A stretch of 9,400 nt of DNA from Thermoplasmata archaeon (GTDB taxonomy: Archaea > Thermoplasmatota > Thermoplasmata > Thermoplasmatales > Thermoplasmataceae), in contig JAJZWN010000052.1 of the NCBI GenBank assembly GCA_021846695.1, forward strand, positions 1 to 9,400. Direction: 5' to 3'. The notes under the pieces were generated by a model that worked only from the letters and a program-made list of their open reading frames with translations, made no database searches and was not told where the DNA came from. The first letter of the stretch is position 1; every line of letters starts with the position of its first letter. The translations under genes were made by a program, and so were the position numbers. Positions 5,169-9,400 of the stretch are shown piece by piece.

Positions 5169-7235
5169 ATGAAAAGTTCACAAAAAATAATTGTGGTTGT
5201 CGTCGCCCTCGTTTTAATTGGCGTTGGTGGGTTCTATGCCTATAAAGCTACTCGCCCGTCAACCAATTTGCCAGCTATGAATCTGACTACTCTGTCACCG
5301 GTTAATGCATTAACTCAGGAACAGCTGTCATCGCTTGCAACCAACTTTAAAGCTATAGGCTTGCCTATATCTGTAAAGGCCGTAACCCCATCTGTAACTG
5401 ACGGATGGAACACGCCAAACGGTACACCAAGAATGGTAGACCTGGGTTGGTTTCCCGATTGGCCCGACCCTGTTGCACAGCAGTTAATGGCAGTGAGTGA
5501 TATACAATACGGAGGACTATCTGGTGATCTCCCATGGTTCGATAATTCAACACTACAGAAAATGTACCAAACTTTGGAATTCAACACAAACCAGACACAG
5601 CAGATCCAAAATGTCTCTCAGGCTTACAGCATAATATATCACCAGGCTCCGTGGATCTGGCTACCAAACCCTGATACTTACTTCTTTGTACAACCGTACG
5701 TAAACAACTTCACATACAACCCATATCAGGCATATTACTACAATATGATGTCATACAATACGTCAGCAGTAAATGGATTAAAGGCTCCTGCAAACAATAC
5801 CCTAACTGACTCTGCGCAACTTGCCGCACCTGATGCACTCGATCCTGCGACCGGCTTTTACACTCAGGATGGACCTCTATTCAGTGCCATATATCAACAG
5901 TTAGTGGAGTTCGATGGTTCAAATATAACAAAGGTAGTTCCTGTTCTGGCAAACAATACAGATACCAACATAACAAATATAACTACGAATTACCAGAACT
6001 ATACGTTTGATCTGAGGCACAATGTTAATTTCAGCAACGGTTTGAGTTTCAATGCAACATCTGTGTGGTTCTCCCTATACAGGACTATACTGATGGGTCA
6101 GGGACCCGGTGTGGCAAACTATATCGGTTATCTCTTTAATGCAACACAGTATGGCAACACTGGACTGGCATTGCCCTTCGGAATTGAGCATGCATTGCAA
6201 GCCGCTGGATACGGAAATTACCATATAGGGTCCAATTCTACCCAAAATGCACAGGTTGCTGCTAGCGATCTGTCAAACATACTTTCTAACTTCACCTACA
6301 ACACGACAGATATGAAGGTTATGGAGTACAAAAATCAGGCAGTTAGCGTTAATTCCACTAGTCATTATAAGGTAAATGTAAACCTTCTATCGCCTTATAA
6401 ATTCTTCCTGACGGATCTGTCTGCATGGTGGGGTGCAGTGGTTGCTCCGAACTATGTTGATCAACATGGCGGAGTTCAGGCAAACGCAGTAAACTCCTAT
6501 GCAAACACACACGGGATTCCAGGAACTGGACCATATTATATGAAAACTATCGGTTCAAGCATGTCTACAATAACACTTAAAAATACTACTAACTATTGGG
6601 GTGCCTCTGCTAAGGCAGTACCAGCTGTTGCAGAACAGGCACATATACATAACATCGTTATCGATTACACAAGTTCACACAGTTCAAGAGTAAGTGGGTT
6701 CCTTCACAACAGTTATCAAATATCGTATGTAAGCTCGTCGTATATTGGACAAATCGCCGGGGCTTCTCCATTCAAGGGATTACCATTGAATACGTCATTC
6801 AAAAACTTTGGTGCTGAACCAGGTGTATTCTACATCTCTTTAAACACCCAGGTATTCCCTACTAACATCACGGATTTCAGGCTTGCTTTGGAATACGCTA
6901 CAAACTACTCAGCATTAATGAGCCCGTTTATATACAATGGTACACCACTTGCAGTTCAATCACTAGGACCAATATCGCCGGTTTTCAAGAACTACTATAA
7001 TCCCGGACATCTTCCGATGTACAATTATAATATATCGAAGGCTATCTATTACATGAATCTCGCAGGTAAACAGGGACATTTCTTTGTGACATTGCCAAAT
7101 GGAACGAAAATTGGAGATGTTGGGGGCAGTTCTGGTTCTTCCCTCTTTAATATGGTTCCACATTTAACATTTAATGTATTGGCACTGGAAAGGAATTTGG
7201 AAACTGGAGTCGGAAAATTCTCCACATTTTTCTAA
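5169..7235 (+). CDS. Membrane-anchored peptide-binding protein (SBP_bac_5 family) with apparently circularly permuted domain order
   Basis: Extracellular solute receptor, presumably delivering peptides to the DppBCDF importer upstream. It has 688 residues. Residues 1-5 are charged/polar, 6-26 a single hydrophobic anchor, then a short linker. Residues about 46-196 look like the usual C-terminal end of the family: helix 'LTQEQLSSLATNFKAIGLPI', then WFPDWPDP (94-101), 'YSIIYHQAPWIWLP' and 'PYVNNFTYNP'. Residues about 212-688 look like the usual beginning and middle: 'PDALDPATGF', 'IYQQLVEFDG', 'YTFDLRHNVNFSNGLSFNATSVWFS', 'GTGPYYMKT', 'NTTNYWG', 'FYISLNTQVFP', 'ISKAIYYMNLAG', 'TLPNGTKIGD'. The protein then stops at 'LTFNVLAL...KFSTFF', where the family normally continues into the segment found here at the front. 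Roughly 25 N-x-S/T sequons suggest heavy glycosylation. Family is firm; permutation is a strong reading, function as a working receptor an inference. Confidence 0.9.
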   Translation: MKSSQKIIVVVVALVLIGVGGFYAYKATRPSTNLPAMNLTTLSPVNALTQEQLSSLATNFKAIGLPISVKAVTPSVTDGWNTPNGTPRMVDLGWFPDWPDPVAQQLMAVSDIQYGGLSGDLPWFDNSTLQKMYQTLEFNTNQTQQIQNVSQAYSIIYHQAPWIWLPNPDTYFFVQPYVNNFTYNPYQAYYYNMMSYNTSAVNGLKAPANNTLTDSAQLAAPDALDPATGFYTQDGPLFSAIYQQLVEFDGSNITKVVPVLANNTDTNITNITTNYQNYTFDLRHNVNFSNGLSFNATSVWFSLYRTILMGQGPGVANYIGYLFNATQYGNTGLALPFGIEHALQAAGYGNYHIGSNSTQNAQVAASDLSNILSNFTYNTTDMKVMEYKNQAVSVNSTSHYKVNVNLLSPYKFFLTDLSAWWGAVVAPNYVDQHGGVQANAVNSYANTHGIPGTGPYYMKTIGSSMSTITLKNTTNYWGASAKAVPAVAEQAHIHNIVIDYTSSHSSRVSGFLHNSYQISYVSSSYIGQIAGASPFKGLPLNTSFKNFGAEPGVFYISLNTQVFPTNITDFRLALEYATNYSALMSPFIYNGTPLAVQSLGPISPVFKNYYNPGHLPMYNYNISKAIYYMNLAGKQGHFFVTLPNGTKIGDVGGSSGSSLFNMVPHLTFNVLALERNLETGVGKFSTFF

Positions 7236-7264
7236 TTTTTTAATCCCATAACATTTATTTTTAT
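7236..7264 (+). terminator. T-tract termination region after the substrate-binding protein
   Basis: Immediately after the stop codon come TTTTTT (7236-7241) and TTTATTTTTATT (7254-7265). Runs of T on the coding strand end transcription in archaea without a hairpin, and none is seen here. Confidence 0.45.
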
Positions 7265-7686
7265 TAACTACAAGTGATTTTGTACTTATTTCGTTTTAGT
7301 TGGCCATGAAGCACTATTCTTAACCGATTTTCAAACACAGTGATGTGTGCGCACTAATCGTCAATCACCCCTTCAGGTCCATTGCTTTTCTGATCAATTC
7401 CGTGAAATCTGATTTTCACCCCATTCTCACTGTTATGTCTTTTCCTCCTTTTGAAAAATTCAGATCTATTTACTTCAGGTATCCATTACGGATATAAGGG
7501 GAATAGATCCATCCTGTCGATGGATTTCGTTGTATATGGGTACATGGAAAGGCATGCCATGAGCGAGAGTAACATATACACCCGTAACCTCTGGCAGTAC
7601 ATTGGCACAGTGAAAATTCCACACGTCCATTTTAATAGTAAATTGTAAATGATTTCATTAATTAATTCTAAAATGTTAGTGTAGCT
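7265..7686. other. Intergenic stretch with no intact gene; possible decayed minus-strand gene
   Basis: No convincing coding region spans this interval. On the minus strand a TATA-like CTTATATC (7491-7498) is followed by GGAGG (7444-7448) and candidate starts GTG 7430 and ATG 7424, whose frame stops after only a few codons. One frame over, GTG 7419 gives 21 codons (VKIRFHGIDQKSNGPEGVIDD) ending at 7354. The 'RFHGID' opening resembles the start of IS110-type transposases, which begin with a short strand ending in Gly-Ile-Asp, but it is too short to assign. On the plus strand a TTG-initiated 65-codon frame (7451-7648) has no ribosome site and no recognisable family. The interval is best read as remnants. 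Confidence 0.35.
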
Positions 7687-8052
7687 TTAATCATAATCAA
7701 CATCTAGCCCGGATAAATGCCATCTGATTATGCCACCTCTTACATTGAAAACGTTCTTTATTTCATTCTCCATGAGAAATGAGCATGCATAGTAACTTCT
7801 TTCCCCACTATTACATATTATCCCTATTGTAGTATTCGACTTTCTCAAGTCTTCCAAATGATTAGGAAGGTCATTGAGTGGTATCAACTCAGATCCTTTT
7901 ACATGTCCCATGTCACCATAATATTCAAAAGGTTCTCTTACGTCTATTATCTTTACTGCTTTCTCATTTTCGTCTATTAATGAATAAACATCTATTGGCT
8001 CCTTTTCTTCAACCTTTTTCTCATTAAACGAATGCATTCTTATTCCATCCAT
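7687..8052 (-). CDS. Single-domain rhodanese-like sulfurtransferase
   Basis: A 121-residue cytoplasmic protein with one rhodanese domain. It shows 'VKIIDVREPFEYYGDMGHVKGSELIPLNDL' (33-62), the family's opening 'lIDvRe..E...GHI.GA..iPl'. The active-site loop is C80-N-S-G-E-R-S, with Cys80 as the expected persulfide-forming residue and Arg85 in the anion-binding position, then 'NVRGGIIRWHLSGLDV', the usual ending. These proteins carry sulfane sulfur from donors such as thiosulfate or persulfides to acceptors; the partner is not evident. It is monocistronic here and divergent from the cysteine-rich gene. Either ATG 8052 or ATG 8037 could be the start. The preceding TATA palindrome fits a nearly leaderless transcript from either. 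Confidence 0.9.
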   Translation of the reverse strand: MDGIRMHSFNEKKVEEKEPIDVYSLIDENEKAVKIIDVREPFEYYGDMGHVKGSELIPLNDLPNHLEDLRKSNTTIGIICNSGERSYYACSFLMENEIKNVFNVRGGIIRWHLSGLDVDYD

Positions 8053-8062
8053 AATTTACTCA

Positions 8063-8078
8063 AATATTTTAAAATATT
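8063..8078 (-). promoter_or_regulatory. Palindromic TATA region of the rhodanese gene
   Basis: AATATTTTAAAATATT is a perfect 16-base palindrome with its centre about 18 bases before the ATG at 8052 and 33 before the ATG at 8037. It contains the only good TATA element for the gene. The symmetry could let it serve as both TATA box and operator, but AT-rich palindromes also arise by chance in such spacers. Confidence 0.4.
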
Positions 8079-8221
8079 GTTAATAATCGGCATGATCTTT
8101 TAGTTACTAAACTATTTGTCCCCAACCAGATTATTCAATTTTCACTGCATAAAATTGGGTGAAGTTTCGAATTTACTTTCCACCGATAAATGGCTTGGCG
8201 AGGATCAAATAAAATGGATCA

Positions 8222-8235
8222 AAAAAGTATAAATA
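8222..8235 (+). promoter_or_regulatory. Promoter of the cysteine-rich gene
   Basis: AAAAAAGTATAAATA contains TATAAATA (8228-8235), the best TATA box in the window, preceded by an A-rich BRE-like run. Transcription would begin near 8257, leaving a leader of about 10 bases. GAGG at 8257-8260 lies seven bases before the ATG at 8268 and may be a weak ribosome site. The rest of the divergent spacer (8079-8220) shows no gene. Confidence 0.55.
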
Positions 8236-8267
8236 TGATTATTATTATCTATGGATGAGGAATAATT

Positions 8268-9146
8268 ATGCTCTTCAAACCTGTAATAATACCCATGTCC
8301 AAGTGGTCCATTACAGGGACAGTATATATAAACAGAAATAACATAAATCTCGCGACAGTACTCATTTTCTCCGCAAATAAGTGCGACATAGCTTCCAATG
8401 GTGTTGTTTTCTATGCCTCGTTAGCTCCAGATGAGGTCATAACAGCGCTGAACAACCTCGCTTCATCCACCAGCAACATGGCGTTTCCACATGGTTCAGA
8501 CATCTACACAGGTGCAGGTTACTTTGAAGAGACATTCCCCAATGCAACAGGTGCCATATCCGGAATCTATGAAAATAATGCAATGCTCATTCAGTTATAT
8601 TATGATAATATAACATTCAAAATAGCCGTTAAGGGAAGCAATGGGCTTTCATATGGAATACCTGTTTCAAACACTTCAGTTGTTTATTTCATACCACATC
8701 ACATAAACGAAACTTCTGAAATGACACTGATAATGTTCTATGTTGGTGTTCAGTACTATCTTGTACACCATCAACCACTGTACAGGAATGTGAATGAGGG
8801 AACTCTGGGAATCAGCGCTTCTGAAAATGCTGAGACATATGGAAACATAGCAGGAGGAAGTTTTGTCCCATATATTGTATGTTGCCATCCGGGTGATTGT
8901 GCCTGTTCTGGATCCGGAGATCAATCCTGGAGTGGATCTTCTTGTAAATGGTATAATTATGATTCCTACAATGGTGAACAGTCTGATACTTTCCAGATTT
9001 CTGCCACAATTTGCTACGACAGCAGCGGCGTCATAACTGGAGTCCTAAATACTCAAACATATGTTCAGGAGCTTACCGAAGGACCATGCTGTGACTTGGA
9101 GGGTGCAAATGGACAGGTATCGCTTAATGTTCCGCAATTAAGTTAG
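8268..9146 (+). CDS. Cysteine-rich protein of unknown function, probably exported
   Basis: No family is recognised in these 292 residues. Residues 1-200 look like a beta-rich globular region with N-x-S/T sequons at 92, 114, 135 and 147. The C-terminal 90 residues hold eight cysteines (205, 206, 211, 213, 226, 249, 274, 275) in CC-x4-C-x-C, single and CC arrangements, rich in Gly, Ser and Tyr; one more cysteine is at 39. Sequons and even-numbered clustered cysteines suggest a disulfide-bonded extracellular domain. Yet the N-terminus 'MLFKPVIIPMSKWSITG' is no standard signal peptide, and an in-frame TGA at 8256 prevents extension upstream. Translation runs into an anchored protein 10 bases later with a strong ribosome site, so the pair is an operon. 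Metal binding by the cysteines is an alternative. Confidence 0.75.
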   Translation: MLFKPVIIPMSKWSITGTVYINRNNINLATVLIFSANKCDIASNGVVFYASLAPDEVITALNNLASSTSNMAFPHGSDIYTGAGYFEETFPNATGAISGIYENNAMLIQLYYDNITFKIAVKGSNGLSYGIPVSNTSVVYFIPHHINETSEMTLIMFYVGVQYYLVHHQPLYRNVNEGTLGISASENAETYGNIAGGSFVPYIVCCHPGDCACSGSGDQSWSGSSCKWYNYDSYNGEQSDTFQISATICYDSSGVITGVLNTQTYVQELTEGPCCDLEGANGQVSLNVPQLS

Positions 9147-9153
9147 GAGGGAG
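9146..9153 (+). promoter_or_regulatory. Strong Shine-Dalgarno of the next gene
   Basis: GGAGGGAG begins on the last base of the preceding stop codon and ends three bases before the ATG at 9157. It is the best ribosome site in the window and fixes that start. Confidence 0.7.
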
Positions 9154-9156
9154 TAA

Positions 9157-9400
9157 ATGCCGACAGGATTCAGTAAGGGAAAATTAGTTGTGGTTGCTCT
9201 GGTTCTGGTTATACTCACAGGGGCTGGGATCACTTATGCGTATGAAAGGACGATGTATGATCCGTCACTGACCCTTAATGGAACTTATAATATTGCCCCT
9301 GATTCTTATATAGAGAAGACCTTCAATGTTTCAGTTTCAGGTCATTCCTTCAATATTGAAACAGTAAATGACATAAAGGCCAAAAATGATTTCGCCCTTC
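9157..9400 (+). CDS. Membrane-anchored extracellular protein, partial at the right edge
   Basis: The first 81 codons are visible. A short basic N-terminus (MPTGFSKGK) is followed by a hydrophobic segment (about 10-27: 'LVVVALVLVILTGAGITY') and then a polar, sequon-bearing exterior ('LNGTYN', 'FNVSVSG'). This is the same signal-anchor plan as the substrate-binding protein. The region 'LTLNGTYNIAPDSYIEKTFNVSVSGHSFN' looks like the start of a beta-sandwich domain. It follows the cysteine-rich gene by 10 bases and is probably co-transcribed, so the two may work together at the cell surface. Function cannot be told from this fragment. Confidence 0.75.
   Translation, partial: MPTGFSKGKLVVVALVLVILTGAGITYAYERTMYDPSLTLNGTYNIAPDSYIEKTFNVSVSGHSFNIETVNDIKAKNDFAL

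Noticed and set aside
7335..7348. Hairpin ACACA-GTGA-TGTGT
   Set aside because: Only five base pairs, with no T-run after it and no gene end next to it; likely chance.
7451..7648. 65-codon plus-strand frame with TTG start
   Set aside because: No ribosome site, no clear promoter, no recognisable family, and composition like spacer DNA. It also shows no resemblance to the missing C-terminal end of the SBP.
1..9400. CRISPR arrays, tRNA/rRNA genes, intact insertion sequences, attachment sites
   Set aside because: No regularly spaced direct repeats, no cloverleaf-like sequence and no complete transposase were seen on reading both strands.

Overview
The window looks like chromosomal DNA of a Thermoplasmata archaeon (Thermoplasmatales-like; genus not resolved). 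The grounds are AT-rich DNA, TATA-type promoters about 25 bases before start codons with little or no leader, heavily sequon-rich (N-x-S/T) secreted proteins with a single N-terminal membrane anchor, and an OB-fold ssDNA-binding-type gene start at the left edge. This assignment is an inference from style; no marker gene is complete here.

Layout. (1) 1-65, minus: the first 21 codons of a gene resembling an archaeal OB-fold/RPA protein, with its promoter. (2) 341-4209, plus: a tight operon for a dipeptide/oligopeptide ABC importer, namely two permeases (DppB- and DppC-like) and two ATPases (DppD- and DppF-like). The junctions are an ATGA overlap, an 8-base gap with a Shine-Dalgarno, and an 8-base overlap. 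A two-helix membrane protein with a bacterial-PH-like domain (4202-4645) follows with another 8-base overlap. (3) 4640-5031, minus: a coiled-coil protein apparently split by a one-base shift in a run of six A. (4) 5169-7235, plus: a 688-residue anchored substrate-binding protein of the SBP_bac_5 (DppA/OppA) family with its own leaderless promoter. (5) 7236-7686: no convincing intact gene; T-tracts, plus a minus-strand promoter and Shine-Dalgarno leading into a broken reading frame. (6) 7687-8052, minus: a single-domain rhodanese. (7) 8268-9400, plus: a cysteine-rich protein of unknown function, then a membrane-anchored protein running off the window.

How it works together. The SBP would capture peptides outside the cell and hand them to the DppB/DppC channel, which DppD/DppF power. 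Both ATPases carry the four-cysteine C-terminal motif typical of peptide-importer ATPases.

The main discovery candidate is the SBP, whose domain order looks circularly permuted. The segment that normally ends an SBP_bac_5 protein (the W-x-x-D-x-x-DP region and the 'hqAPwi' helix) sits directly after the signal anchor. The segment that normally begins the family follows it, and the protein stops just where the displaced C-terminal segment would normally continue. Second in interest is the cysteine-rich gene, which has sequons and eight clustered cysteines but no visible signal peptide.
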